From assembly GCF_000003855.2 (NCBI RefSeq), contig NW_003101677.1:2876554-2940553 (forward strand): 64,000 nucleotides of DNA, written 5' to 3'. A program made the translations under genes and the position numbers. Under the pieces are notes generated by a model. The model was not told where the DNA came from, did no database searches, and saw nothing but the letters and a program-made list of their open reading frames with translations. This document shows, piece by piece, positions 12,270-25,900 of the stretch. This DNA comes from Blastomyces gilchristii SLH14081 (taxonomy: Eukaryota; Ascomycota; Eurotiomycetes; Onygenales; Ajellomycetaceae). Position 1 is the stretch's first letter. Every line of letters begins with the position of its first letter.

Positions 12270-13265
12270 CTATTTTATTTATTTATTTATTCATAGACTG
12301 TTCCAACCGCCCTTTAGGCAGGTATGCAGCGTGCGACTATATAATTAAATACAGGGATTCCTGCTCTTTTCCTTAGAGAGTAAGCTCTTCTTACAAGAAT
12401 TCTCCTGCTGTCACACAAGTTGTTCCTGCAAGAGTTGCTTGCTCTCTGCCTGAGCTTTCTCTATCTATAGTCTTCCTATCAGTTCTGTGTCTCTGACTTG
12501 CCAGGCTCAATAAGGCCTTCCTTCCTCTTCTGTATACTGGTTATACACTCATGCTAGGTATATTGGAGTACTGTGAATGAGACTGCCTTGAATTGGCTGA
12601 GTAGGCCTGTCCTGATCATCATCTTTGAGTTGAATCCCAAGTCACATGATATATATATTTTTACCAAGAAGTGGCAGCCTAATAGGCTGCCACCTCTACT
12701 ATGACTATAAATAGCTGTACCTGCCCTCATAGATAGATTAGTAGAATAATCACACTTGTATACTATTTCAGAGTTCTAACTCTTTGCTGCTTGTACCACC
12801 ATTGACAAGTTACTGAGAATGCATTTGATGTTCATGCATGAAGTCTTGTCTGCCCACATCCAATGTCTTTCAGCAGATTTTGTGATTGTCATCAATGTTC
12901 ACAATTGATTCAGTTCAGGGGATTGTTCAGCTGTTGGGTTAGGATTAGCAGCTTGTTTGGCCAGCCTGTCTGTCTCTTTGTTCCCGGGCACGCTGACGTG
13001 GGCGGGATCCATCGGAACTGCACATCCCAGCCGGATTCTCAAAGCCTATCAAGTGCTTGTATAGCCTCAGCAAGGATATACTGGCCTGATGAATGCTTGG
13101 GGTTCCAAATCACTTGGATGATGACTTGGTTGTCAGTGAAGATGATGTATTTACTAGATGAAGTACCCCCCGCCTGGGCATCTAGCATCTCGAGGGCTCT
13201 ATTCTCCTCTCACTGTTCAACCGAACAGGATAATCTGCTGTTGTCCCAGCCCCACATCACATGAC
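12270..13265 (-). mobile_element. 3' end of a second Tad1-like LINE (RNase H fragment and tail)
   Basis: On the minus strand from about 13250 to 12900 the frame reads KYIIFTDNQ, then [30 protein letters not shown], which is the RNase H domain at the C-terminal part of Tad1-type ORF2 (catalytic Asp in FTDNQ and in ETDRLA). It is followed by a degenerate 3' region and ends in a run of TTTA units at 12271-12291, i.e. (TAAA)n on the element strand, a usual LINE 3' tail. The upstream reverse transcriptase is missing, as in 5'-truncated insertions. The ORF1 fragment of another LINE follows directly at lower coordinates in the same orientation. Confidence 0.65.
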
Positions 13266-13369
13266 ACTCTTTGCTTGGGGTATTTGTTTTTGCCCCTTTT
13301 TCAAATTATTAGCGTCCCCGCGATGGCAGAGGTCCATGATCTGTTTCCATATGCTCACTGAGTCCCTGA

Positions 13370-14514
13370 ATGAGTGGCCTTAGTAGTAGCTGAGTCAGCG
13401 TATGACATAATCAAATCAAATCAAAATCAACTAACTAAATTAACATAGCTGGTGCTTTATTCCCATTGTCATCTCAAGTGAATTTTTAGAGTAGCAGTGA
13501 TCAAGAGTCCTCAGTTGTAAGAGGACCTCGGAGGCGTGGCCGATGACATCTCGGGTTCCTCAGGCTAGTGATGTCCGGGGTTAGCGCCCTTAAGACAGCA
13601 CAGGTCTTAGGAATGCAGTTCTAGAAACTGCTGAGTCTCTGAACAGATGACCTTAGTCATCAGAACAAAGCCATCATTTCTATGCCTCTGAGCTTTCTAC
13701 ACTATTCCCGAGACCACAGCTTCAAACCCGTTGCTATCTCAAGGCCGCTAACTGCAGACACTGCTGGTCAGAGAATCTCAGGTGTCATCAGTCACAGCTC
13801 AGATGCTCTCTTACAATGAAGAACTCATGAGCGGAGCTCTCTGTATTACTACTCACAGTGTTTTATCCTTTCATTGCTTTCATTACAGTCATTCAGAGAG
13901 TGTGAGACTGACATCATCATCTCCTTGTTAATGACTGCCTTCTCTTTGAATGCTATAAAAACGGTGTTGGTGCCATTCTCAACTGCCGCATTGAAGTACT
14001 GTGCGGGGGTAATCATATGTAGGTTCTTGTCATAGAATGTTGCATGTCAATTTTATGCATCTTTCTTGGCTGCATACATTCTTTCTATGCCACTTCCTCA
14101 TCGCGTACTTGTCTATCTCCAATGCCATAATTATTGTCAGGTAGGAAAATGTCCTCAGCTTCATTTTTCATCATTGAATGTATGTGAAGAAATGGAACTT
14201 CTCTGTGTACTGAGGCTATGGTATTTAGTATTTTGTGAGGCTTGGGAATTTTTCAGTGTGTTGAAGATAGATTCTATGCTATTTCTGACTCTTCAATTCT
14301 GTAAATTGTTGTCAGAAATATAAAGGAGAAAAGTCTATGCTTCATTCAGAGATGTATCAGTCAAGTTGAAGAAAGAGATGTATCAGTTAAGGCATCAACA
14401 TACAGGTTCTTCTTTTAAATGATTGCAATTCTAACAGAAAGAAATCAGAAAGAAGTAGGAATATAGATACAAGTAGTCACTGAACTCAGAAGAATAGAGT
14501 CAATAACACGCCTG
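13370..14514. other. No gene recognised
   Basis: Mixed composition with GC-richer stretches near 13500-13800 (for example CTCGGAGGCGTGGCCGATG) grading into AT-rich DNA. Open frames are short and without a motif. Confidence 0.4.
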
Positions 14515-15110
14515 CTACTATCACTTATTCCTCTTCAAGTCGCGATATCGCATCTTCGTACACCTTGATTATCAGATTATAGAGTCTTTCTGATTCTCTC
14601 AGTGTGTCAACAATCAGCTTATTCTTCTCAAATGAAAACAAGATGTCTCATATAGCTCTGCAGACTGATTTAACATATTCAAATTCTGATAGAAACTCTA
14701 TTAAAAGATATTTGAACTCATCAGCTTTCATGTTCTCTCATTTATAAGTTGTGATATCTGTATAGATTCTGATGTATCACTTATTAAGTATACTGTTCTT
14801 AGCATGGCTGAGCTGGCACTCTTCTGACATTTCTCAGCTATAACAGACACATTGTCAGATCAGCATATAGAAGAAAGATTCAAGGTCATACTGATATATA
14901 TAATTAATATTAAGAAGTATCTTAATAATCATGAATTTCATGATACTGATCTGATGTTGCATCTCACTTCATGTACTGATTTCTTTGATGAGATTCAGAT
15001 TGATCAGCATGCTCAAATAACTGTTAACAGTCTTCAGATCAGTAATAATAATGTTATTCTCAGATATGTCTCAGTGTAGAATGTTGTCTTCTCTGTGAAG
15101 AGACTGATAT
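14515..15110. repeat. Dispersed direct repeat, copy 1 (partner at 37855-38455)
   Basis: About 0.6 kb aligns colinearly with 37855-38455. Shared landmarks include GTGTCAACAATCAGCTTATT/GTCAACAATCAGCTCATT, TCTTCTCAAATGAAAACA, GATCAGCATATAGAAGAA, TTAATATTAAGAAGTATCT and CAGATATGTCTCAGTGTAGA. Differences are mostly transitions. The copies may carry a coding remnant, but no family is recognised. Confidence 0.8.
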
Positions 15111-18100
15111 ACCTTGCTCTGCATCTTGAAGCAAGTTATATACACAATCAAGAAAGTCAGTTAACAGATATCTTGTGATAACAGTAAGTTCATCTTGTGA
15201 TAATTCTGTCATTCTCGCAATGCAAGCTGCTACAGAATTGTGAGAGTTGCTTGAAAAGGCAGCTCTGACAAATCAGAAAGAAGTCTTCAGAGATGTACTA
15301 AGATAGCAGACACAAGTGCAGAAGAGAAATTACTTAATTCTGAGATAATATCAAGTGATTTTTCTTCTCACTCATTCTTCACTATTTTGCTTTAAAAGGC
15401 TTATAATCTTAATAGCTAATATTTTACAGAATTACTTTCTAGAATACAATAGATATTTGATAAATTAGTGACTGTGCAATGTGCATACATGAATCTCACT
15501 CTCAAGTTGAGCATCAATTCACTTAAGAGATGCTGCTTTTTGATGCCTGACAGTGGTAGAAAGCAGCAGGATGAAAAGACATGAAACTGTTTCTATCAAC
15601 ATCAAAAGTGTTTGGTCTCAGAAGAGTGTAAATATTTGATAATTAACACTCTTTAAAGAGCAGTGTTTACTCAGACATATCTTGTTTACAGATGCAGTCT
15701 TGAATTAAACATGATCACTTCTTTTCTTCAAGTTTGTTTCTCTAATCTTGGCATCACTATTCAGCCTGCATTGAAATGTCTTTTCATAGCTAAAATATGC
15801 AGATCATCTGGCCATTTTCATCACAGCAGTGCTGAGGAGAAAAGTTTGATACAGGTGAATTCTCTTGTATTCTCAGAATGCTCTGCTGTGTGTCATGAGA
15901 GACTGTGTACTAGCTCAACAGATACTGTGTTTTTTTCCCAATTTTGACTTGAAGATATTCATCTGTGATAAAAGATTTTAAGCAACATTCAAGAGCAGCT
16001 ATAATGTTATATTATCAGTTGACTTCTCTAACTAATATTTCTACTGAATTTTCAGAAAGTGTACTATCTGTAACCTGAACACTGTTTATCACACATAATT
16101 TTGAATTTGAATTTTAACAGTTCTGAGATGAGAGATCAGCTGCTTTGATTTCCCTGACTCATGTTCATAATACATACTTACAGATAACACTTACTGATAC
16201 TTTGATATTAATATAACTGCTCTTTATCAATACTTCTACATCACTGAGCTTTGAAGCACATGATGAGATCATCTCTTGAGTCATGAAGTATTTTTAAATG
16301 TGTGAGAGATTTTCTGTTGAACTTCATCTCAAAGCTTTAAAACTGTCTATTCATATGACATGCTTCTATATTACCAGAATCTCATGCATTGATGCCTAAT
16401 ATATTGTTGTGATTTCATCAAAGTGAGAAGTTTAAACACAAAAACCACATGAAGAATCACTTCAGCATGTGATATTATTTTAGAAAAATTTCAGCTCTCT
16501 CTCTGAAAAATTGCCAGTTCTCTCATTATGAGAAGAAAATGATGCACTGTGTTCACTTGATAATAAAATCAGCACATGAGATAGGTGATGAGGTCATTCA
16601 GAGCTTATCTTCACTTTGATAACTGTTGTTTTGTTCTTATTACTCTGAAGGTCTCAGGTCATGATAATTATTATAACTCTGTAACTGCTTCACATTGACA
16701 GTCTGTGTATGATTAGCATCAGAGTAAGACACGCAGTCACTACAGCTTTCATCATCACTGTCACACAGACACTTGAATGCTGCTTGAACAGGTTTGCTTG
16801 ATCACTTTCTAGAAAGAGAGTTACTAGTTGAGCTAGTTATGCTTTGTACATCTTAAATACTCTTCATCACTGACATTTCTGACACAGAGGTGTGCAACTG
16901 TTTATCATGACCAGAAGAATCTGATGAGAGTGTGTTATCACTGCTCACTGTCATAGCAGCAATAGTCTTCTGAAGTTTGCAGAAGCAATTCTCAGAGTAG
17001 TACTTCAATAATAGGCATTTTTGAATCAGCTGCTGACATCACACTGCCATCAAGAGATCATAAAAAGACATGACAGTCAATGTGCCAATCACAATGGTAA
17101 ACACTGCCAGTGACAGACTGTGATCAAGGTGCACATTTTCACTCAGTATATAATGCAAAGACAGAGAAATTGAAGGCTTCTTATAAAGTCAATTATTTTC
17201 TTCAGTACATCAATGAATGACTTTTCTCTGATTACTCTTTTATTAATCTGCAGAAAGATTCAGTCAGAATACTTTCTGTATAAACATGATCAGAGCGGAC
17301 TCACAGTTAACACTCTTTCTAAGACAACAGTAGTGAATGACTATAGGCTTCACTGTGTGACATCACAATGCAAACAGCTGCTTCTTGAAGATTCTAGCTA
17401 TCATGTTACTATTCTTATCAATTGATTGAAAGTTCTTAAAGTCTCATGAACCTTATCTTTATTCATGATGAATAATTCACTCTTGATATAAGATAAAGAC
17501 TCTTGTCTGCCTCAGCATTTCATTGATATCACTGAAGACTTGAAGAAGTCTGTCTTATTATTCAGATATAATCTCAGGTCATCTCTCAGCTTCTCAAGCT
17601 CACTAAGTGATACATCTCAACTATCAGTAATAGAAAGAATCTCATTCTCATTGAGCTTGCTCTGAACTGTTTTTAATTGCAGCTTGTTCTGATAATGCTT
17701 ATACTTACAGTGTTTCTGAGTCTTCTTCTTCAGCTCTCACACAGCAAAGTGTTGATTGCAATGATACAGAAATGTCTGAAAGTTGTTAAGATCAATGATC
17801 ACAGCCTCATTCTGAAAAGCTTTAATATACTCACTTTTCTACTCTTTTGTTAGTCTCTTATCTGAAATGAGGTTTGATGAATCAACCTGTCTTATTCAGA
17901 TCAAGAGCCGAAGCCAGATTATGTAAATATTTTTTAACCTGCATCTTAGATAAATGAAGAGATTAGCTTAATTACAAGCAACTTCAGAATTAATACTCAT
18001 CTCATTATTCTCTTTCATGTTTGAATCTTGTCAGAGATAGAGTTTGATTATTAATTGAAAGATGATAAAAGTTGAAGAAGAGTCTTCATAAGAACACTTC

Positions 18101-19950
18101 ATTGAGTCAGATGAGAATTCTCACGAAGACTTTAAATCTCATTTAATGTTTTCAAAAGAAGTCTCACTTGACTCAATTGAGAGTTCATGTAAAGACTCTG
18201 AAGCTTTCAATGATATGAGGCCTCACTGAGAGATGTCTTCATCTAGAAGTCTCACTCATTGAGATTTCTAGTGAAGACTCTTGAGTTTCTCAGCCAAGCT
18301 CTATCTATCAATCTCGGTGCGGCCTGCATTCTTCACAGAATCTGTTGCATTCACACAGACTCACAGATCAATTAATGCATTCAAAAATTTCAAGTAGTTA
18401 AACAGAAGATTGTAACATGTGAAACTGTTGACTGCTCAGACTTACTGCCATGAAACATAATCAAATAAATAATGATTTATAGCAGAGTTCTTCATCTCTG
18501 ACTACTCTTCAGTGATAATTTCCTGACACTTGAAAAGCTCAGCTTATAATTATCTTAATTATCAACTCTGTTTGCATCTGACTAACACAACTTCAAAACA
18601 TTGATCAAAACTAGTACTGAGAACAGCTCATTTCTGTATTATAAGCACTTTAGTCTAGAGAATTTTACAGTGACTTGCAGACATGCTACTTCTAGAATGA
18701 TGATTCTGATATCATATAAAAAGATCTTCTAGCAATGACTAGCTCAGTATAAAAGATTGTCTTATCACTCTTTGAATGCCTTTGACTAGAACATAGATGA
18801 TGCATGACTAGTAAGATGCCTTGATCTTGAGTTAACTTAATTCTTGATATTTCTGTCTTTTTCTCTCTCTTCTGATTGACTGTCTTTTCCTTTCTTCAAA
18901 TCAGTCTGATTACATCTCGCGCTTTCATCATGACTCTGTTTCTAGACTGCTAGAGCATCTGCTGAATACTGTGAGACTGCAAGTCATCTGAAGATAGAGT
19001 CTCTTAACTGCTTTGATTAATTTTCAAACTAATAAATACAGTTAATAAGAGTCTTCTGTCAGACATGAACATAAAATGTTTCACTGAATCTGTGATCTTA
19101 CTTATTGAGCTGCTCAGATATTCTGTGAGATGCAGCTGACTTGCAAAGACTGAGATAAGACAACACATGTCACAGAGAGAAAGATAGTCACTTTGAACTC
19201 ATACTTAAGTGAATATTTCTATCTCATCTCAACATCATCATTGTATTAAAAATGAAAGAATGAAGAGCTTGAAGTTCTTGACCTTCACTACAAGAATTAT
19301 ATCAATTTCAGAACACATCAGTTCGAAGTCAGAAAAGAGCAGAATTAATACTTTGTAAATGCTAATAATTCTGAGAAGTCACTATTTCTCTTCAAATGAA
19401 TAGATGTGTCTTGAGATGATGACTCAGAGTGAGACCTGCTTTTTAACTCTATACATGTTCACTCATTATTCAATTCTGTATTTAAGCAGACTTTTATCAT
19501 TTCATGCATTCTTTCTTTACTTCTATTGTTTACTGAAGAAGTGCTGAGGGCGCTGAGAAGGAAAAGAAGAAGAATATACACCTTCTTCACATCTTTCTCT
19601 TACTACATCTGTTCTTTTATTTCCTTTCATTGTTTGGCTAGAAGCTCTACTCATATGTCACATTCTCTTACTTTCTTTTATCTATTTTATCATGTTTATA
19701 TGAGAGATTTATAAGATTAATTGAATCCTGTTTTTATAGTGTTCAGAGAACAATTTGCATCTATTTTCTTGTCTTTAATTGTTTTGTGTCAAGAATCATA
19801 TTCTCAGTGAGTTAATTTATTTGGCACATTCTTTTGTCTTAACATCATTTCATTCTCACATATATTTATAAACTAAACTTCCTCAAGCAACGCGCCATCT
19901 GAATATGTTTATAATTATAATAGTGATAGCCGGGGTTATTCAGCAACCTT
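15111..19950. other. AT-rich DNA, no gene recognised
   Basis: Almost no CG and very little GG. Open frames are short (longest about 94 codons) and without recognisable domains. It may contain further decayed transposons too mutated to identify by eye. Confidence 0.5.
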
Positions 19951-19951
19951 C

Positions 19952-20865
19952 TTGAACATTCTGACAAGAATATTGACATCTTTTACCGCAGCACCTACAC
20001 GCCTCTGTGTATTCAATGAGATTGCTGCTTTCTTGATATGCATTGAACTGATACAAAAGCGCGCTTCTTCTCAGTTCAGTATTGGAAAACTGACTGTTCT
20101 TTCTTTTCTATTTTCCTTCTTCATGGATTTCAGTCTCAAACCCCAAGCTTGGACACTGCCTTTCAGCAGCATGCCTTCGCAAGGAATTTTTCTGATGTCT
20201 CAATCCCAGATGTTGTCTTCACTCCAGCGCCCGCAGCAACCTTCTTACACACTGAGCCCACATGATATGCCCTGGTATCTGACCGCACACATTTCAGCGA
20301 GCCCGAGACCGGCCCTCTTAAGCCAACTATGGGGATGATTCATATCTCTGTATAACAGCAGACAAGTCTACCTCAGCCTTCTGCCAGCATCACTCAGCAA
20401 CACAGAAAACAGGGGTTCAACACTTTCATCAATTGCACAGCCTCAAACTCGGGTTATGAAATCACAAGAGTGAAGAGGCATCTTGCTCAGTGTGCCAGGC
20501 AGGCCTGCAATGATTGTGAATGATATTCATGATGCAGCTGCGAGTATGATGATTCCGGTCAGAGATGTAGATAGAAAGTTCTCTTGTCTCTATTGCAATA
20601 AAAGCTATCTGAATGTGAAGAATCTCAAAAGGCATATACTACAGTGTAAGAGCCTTCTTCTTCACAACTTTGTGAATTTTCTACTAATCTGTTTCTTCTT
20701 TCTGCAGACACTGAAGAGTGCCTCTATAAGTGTGTACTCTGCATAAATATATTCACACACAGTGATGTCTTGAAACATCACTTTCAAAAGTGTTCTGTGA
20801 GACAGGGAAATTCTAAAGAAGTGAGTCACTTATCAGATCTGCATGCTTATCTGAAAAGAGCTTAG
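19952..20865 (+). pseudogene. Decayed C2H2 zinc-finger transcription factor with intact intron
   Basis: The frame ending at 20645 contains a first finger, KFSCLYCNKSYLNVKNLKRH. A 62-nt intron (20646-20707, GTAAGA to CTGCAG) is followed by the second finger, KCVLCINIFTHSDVLKHHF, then QKCSVRQGNS and VSHLSDLHAYLKR. The tail HFQKCSxRxGN is a hallmark of a fungal C2H2 factor family. Joining the exons gives LQYTEE where the family has an H-T-G-E linker, so the second zinc His of finger 1 is changed to Tyr (CAC to TAC). The Pro/Ser/Gln-rich frame 19952-20338 may be the N-terminal activation region. Nonsense codons separate the parts, so no functional protein is expected. Confidence 0.65.
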
Positions 20866-20869
20866 TTAG

Positions 20870-22110
20870 TGAATATTGTTCTCTGAACCTTTCAGGGTGA
20901 TGTAAATTCATATGAATCACAGAACTAGTATTCTACAAATTGAAGAGACAAACTATAACAAACTCAGATGTATTTTTATTATGCATAAGAAGAAATTCTA
21001 TATCTTGCTCTGTGAGAGCTGGCAACAGACAGGAACTTTGAAGTGAGAACATGATTGAATATCTGTGTTAAGAAAAGACTATAATAAGACACAGAGGTAA
21101 TACTTGTAGAACTGAACATTTCATCAACTGAACAGAAATAATGATAATTCAGTCTTATAAGTTAGACTGCTTTCTGCCTCAGTCAGTGACCAATCTATAG
21201 TAGTATATAAGAAAGAGCTTCTCAGCATCTAATAATTGTTTAAAGTGTGACTCTTAATCTGTATTCTCATCTACCTGCAGCTTATCACATTTCTTCTATT
21301 TAAATCATATGTTCTACTGATAAGAATGAGAACTTCTTCAATGAAAGTTCAGCTGAGATCATACAAGATGCTTATTTACTGACAGAATCAATTCTCTTAT
21401 TACAGAATAAGATAGTACAGAGTGAAGAGTATTACTTCTTAACACTAGATCTCTCTTTTCTTTTTCTCTTTTAAGCTAAAGAACAAGCTATTTTTCTCTG
21501 GTTTATTTCACTAGCATATTAATATTAATACTATGCAAGACTCTCTGTCTTCTAGATGCTGAATTACAAGTTAAGTTATATTCTCTTTGATACTAAGTTC
21601 AAGTGAAGTGCATATAAAGATGAATCTCACTCAGACTACTTGAAATTTTCCAAGGCTTGCAGTGCACAGTATCATGACTTCACAGCTGCAAAGTTTTAAA
21701 ATATCATGTAAAAATAACTGATAGACAGTTAACTCATAGTTAGTCAGCAATAATATCAGAGCACTGACAGTGTCAGTGACAAGAGTTGAGTCTTGTCTGA
21801 TCAAATACTCTAGAGTACTAATTGAACAGAAATCTTCATCTATTTTTTCATGACATGCTGTGCTCTCATCTCTCCTGTCTTGAAGTTGCTTGTGAAGTTC
21901 TTCAATTCCAGCCAGACCTGTACTGAGTGTGCTGTGAAGTGAAATGACTGTGTTCATTGTGAGAAACTGGCGCTGAGTTCATTGCAATGTTATTGAATAC
22001 TTGAATAAGTTAGTGATGTATTTATTAGATCTTTGATAAAATTTAGCAGCTCTGTGAGAGGTTTGAGAAAAGTTTGAGAGAAATTAGAGAGAAGTGTGTC
22101 GAATCAATAT
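20870..22110. other. AT-rich DNA; includes repeat copy at about 21470-21640
   Basis: The stretch 21470-21640 (AAAGAACAAGCTATT, ATATGCAAGA or CTATGCAAGA, AGATGCTGAATTACA, GCATATAAAGA) recurs in the same orientation at about 36225-36395. A minus-strand open frame at 21631-21957 has a short coiled-coil-like segment but no known domain. Confidence 0.55.
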
Positions 22111-22124
22111 ATAAATATTAGTTC

Positions 22125-22790
22125 ACCACCGCTCCACCACAAACTCACTCGATTTTTTGAATAAGAACCCACTGATAGATCCATCGAAAAGCCCTCGATC
22201 ATACAAGCATTTTGACCCCATCGCCGACCGCATACCCCGTGTGGTGGTGGAGTTATCCAGCCAAATGTGAACCAGACATTGTTCGAAACTCCTGTGTGGG
22301 ATTATCCCCCGTTCTCCCCTACCACACCACAACCCCGGGCCAAATTGCCATACAAATTGTAAGGTGAAAAGACCTAGCCATATGCACCAATCTTCTCGAT
22401 TTTGAAAGATCCTCAATCTGTAATTGTGGAGATATCTGAGGAGTGACATCCGCGAAAACCCTGTCCATCTTTGATGTTTCAAAACATCAACACCAAGTCC
22501 CACCTTCATACCGCCCTTCCCAATCTGGCCCATCCCTGGCAGAAAAATACAAAAAGATACCTCGGCAATAATATCAAGCACATAATCAACAGACACTTCT
22601 GAAGTGCAATCTCTGTGAATACCCTGTCTGTCTCCAGTGTATCTAGACATCAACATCAAGTCTCACCCTTGTACCGCCCCTCTCAATCTGGCCCATCCCC
22701 GGCAGAACAATACAAAAAGATACCTTGGCAACAGTACTCAATACATAATCAGCAGACAATGAGTCAACAGAACAAGTCAACAGCATGTCA
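22125..22790. repeat. GC-richer island with an imperfect ~120-bp direct duplication
   Basis: Two copies, about 22475-22600 and 22640-22760, share ACATCAACAYCAAGTCYCAC, TACCGCCC, CAATCTGGCCCATCCC, GGCAGAA, ACAAAAAGATACCT and ATAATCARCAGACA. CG and GG/CC are common in the island, unlike its flanks. The minus-strand frame over it (22123-22659) has no recognisable domain. Confidence 0.7.
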
Positions 22791-22919
22791 ACAACTATAA
22801 ATTCAGTATATCTCAAGGTCTGACTGAGCCTTTGATCCCTGCACAGTGAGATATATTAAATCTAGTTTTAATATCTCAATATTCAATAGATTCTGCAAGG
22901 AATTGAGAACAGCAACACT

Positions 22920-25900
22920 TAGACTGGCTGATGGGATCATGAATTTCACATTTGATTTCATTTGATCTGGTCTCATACATTTCTTGGCGTGAGTCCCACC
23001 AGAATCAAGCCTTAAAAAAATCTGAAAATGGACCATTTCTGAGAGAAATGGTGTGAAAAATGACCAGATTTAATTCAAGAACAGTGAAATGAGAGTAATT
23101 TTCCAGAATAAACTGTGAAAGATGATTATTCTTTCAAAATCAGAATGAGACTGAGACTGAAGATCAAAATCAGTCTCATTCAGTTCATTCAGTGATTACT
23201 TATATAATCAGAATTTGATAACAATTATTGATAATACTCATGAAACAACTAAATACATTCTTGTACAAGTTTATTCTTCACTTTCTCATGAAAACTACAC
23301 TTCTCTGATATACTGTGATCAGAGATATTAAACTGTCTGATAATTTCATATTTTACAATCATGAGTTTCTTGATTGTTTCTTCTTATAATTGTTCTCAGT
23401 AATAGTGATAAATATCTTGACTTGAGTTGAACTTTCACTTCATTCTCACCCCTGTCAATGAAATTGTCAGAATATCACATGCTATCAGTGCAACAGTTGA
23501 ATATGTACTCTTAACAATTTTTCATAACTTTAGAATTGATTTAGTGTGTAAATTCATCAGATCATCTTGAAGATAGCAGTCAAATTCAGTTTTATAAGCA
23601 TGTAGTTTTGTCTGATTTTCAGTTGTAATCAATGTATGTAAGTTCTGTTTCAAAGTTAGTATTATAGTTCTATATAATATGAAGTGTTATCAAAGATCAT
23701 TACTTACTAGAGAATTATATTTCACTGTCTTCACATCTTGAATATCTGCTCATTCAAATCTCTGATAGTTGATATTGTAGTAGTCTCAGACTAATTTAAT
23801 ATATGAGTCTCATTTCTCCTCTGTTCAATCTTGAGAAGTGTAGATATTAACTTGACAGAAGAGATCTAGTAGAGCTGCTACAGCATAGTACTCTGTAAAA
23901 GATTGTTTCATTTTACTGTAGTAATATGCTAGTTTATTTCTTACAGCAATAATAGCCTGCACTATAGCATCATCTCAGACTGAATTTCTTTTTAAGTGAT
24001 TCAACTGCTTCTCAAGATGAGTAAATAAACTGTTATACACTCATCAGACTGACTGCAGCATTGATGTATGAGTGATTGAGACTGTCTTTGTTATCTTATA
24101 AAACTGAAACAGTAAATCAATCACATATTTCAACTGAGTTCACTTCATATCTGAAAGTTTTAATATTTGAATCTTTTCTCAATCAGAGTGTTACACTCAA
24201 TGATCAATCATCTGACACAATTAAAGAGTCTGAACAGCTATTTTATATATTGAACTTCACTGTGTTCTAACATTCTGTATCATATTCAGTGATGTGACTG
24301 ATTTGTTTATTTATTAAATATTATGAAATCATTGTTGTTATTTAGAAGAGATACAAATTGCATTAGCAATGTTTCAAATCTATGATATTTAAATTATTAG
24401 TCAATCTATTCAAAATTAACAGTAGTGTTATCAAAAAGCATTATCAAAAAGTAATATTAAAAAGTGTTGTCAAAAAACATTATCTTTTGCAAAGTGAATG
24501 TAAAAGTTACTTAAGTAATCACTTTCATCTCATTCTCATCTCAAGAATCAGTCATCTCATTATTCTTCATCTCAATGTTAAGATTCTTTATCAGTGTTTG
24601 TATCACAAGTTGAACCACATGAGTAATACAGAGAATATGACCTTGTTTATCATTTCAGAAATGCAAAGTCAATTTTTGCTTCAAGCTCTTCATCATAGTG
24701 TAGTTATTCACAGTATTATCAGTTATAATTGTAAGAAGACTGAGACTAATATCTCAATAGTCATTTTTAATCACAGTCATTAATATCTCTGTCATATAAT
24801 TCTCAGTATGACTACTGATCAATGATTCAAATTCAATTAATGTCTCTTGATAAGTCCAGTTCTCATCAATGTAATAACATGTAACTTTCATAAATGCAAG
24901 ATTGTTTATACTAGTTCATGCATTCACTGTGAGAGACACTCTTCAATGATTCTTCAACTCTGATTCTAGATATTGTATATTGACTTTGTAGTGTGTCTTG
25001 AGATTGAACTGAAGACAGAATCAATGTGAAATATGAAGATTTGAATTAAGCATTTGAAGAAGTGTTCAGAATTCAGGGTTTTCAATTGATTAAAGAGGAA
25101 GATTCAGAGATATACACATGTGAAGTAATTATTCACAGAAGTTATCAGATGAGAGTTGTGAAATCAGAGTACTGATACAGAGTCATTTTCACATGATTTT
25201 CTTCAAATTAGAAAGTTAGTATTATTAAAAATCATTATCTGATAGAGTAACTTATCAGCTCAGTAGTAATTTTCTGATTATTTTTCTTTTATTATCTGCA
25301 TTCTGATGACTTCAGATATCAGGAAATTTCTTCAGAGTTATGATCAGTTCATGATGAATGTTTCTGAATGAAGTTACAGTAATTGCAGTAAAGAGATGAC
25401 TCTTCAGTAATCTACAATACAACCTGTTAATAATTATTCCATAGTTCATCTCAATGTTTGTGTTGAGTTTTTCATAAATTTCATGACCTGGAATCAGATG
25501 TGAAGAATGAAGTGATTATTCATTATAATTGAAAGAGAGCATTCTGTGTTGAATTATAAACAATGTAGACTTTGTGATTCACAGTGATTTCTTGAAGAGT
25601 TTGTGAATCTTCAATAGAAATAAAAGAACTGAAAGAAGTGAATTCAGAAGACATGATAATAATTTAAGAAAGATAACAATTTATTTTCAATAACTGATCA
25701 CTGATGTGTGTAAGAAGAATTAATATAAGAGAAAATAATCTTGTTTCTTAGCTTAGTTATAATTTTAGTACTAACTCAGATTGAATATCATTGATGTATA
25801 AAAGTAAATAAATAATCTTGATTAATCTCTATTATATTTCTTGAAATATATTAATATTATGAAAGAGAGTGTTATTAAATTGTGTTATCAGATAATATTA

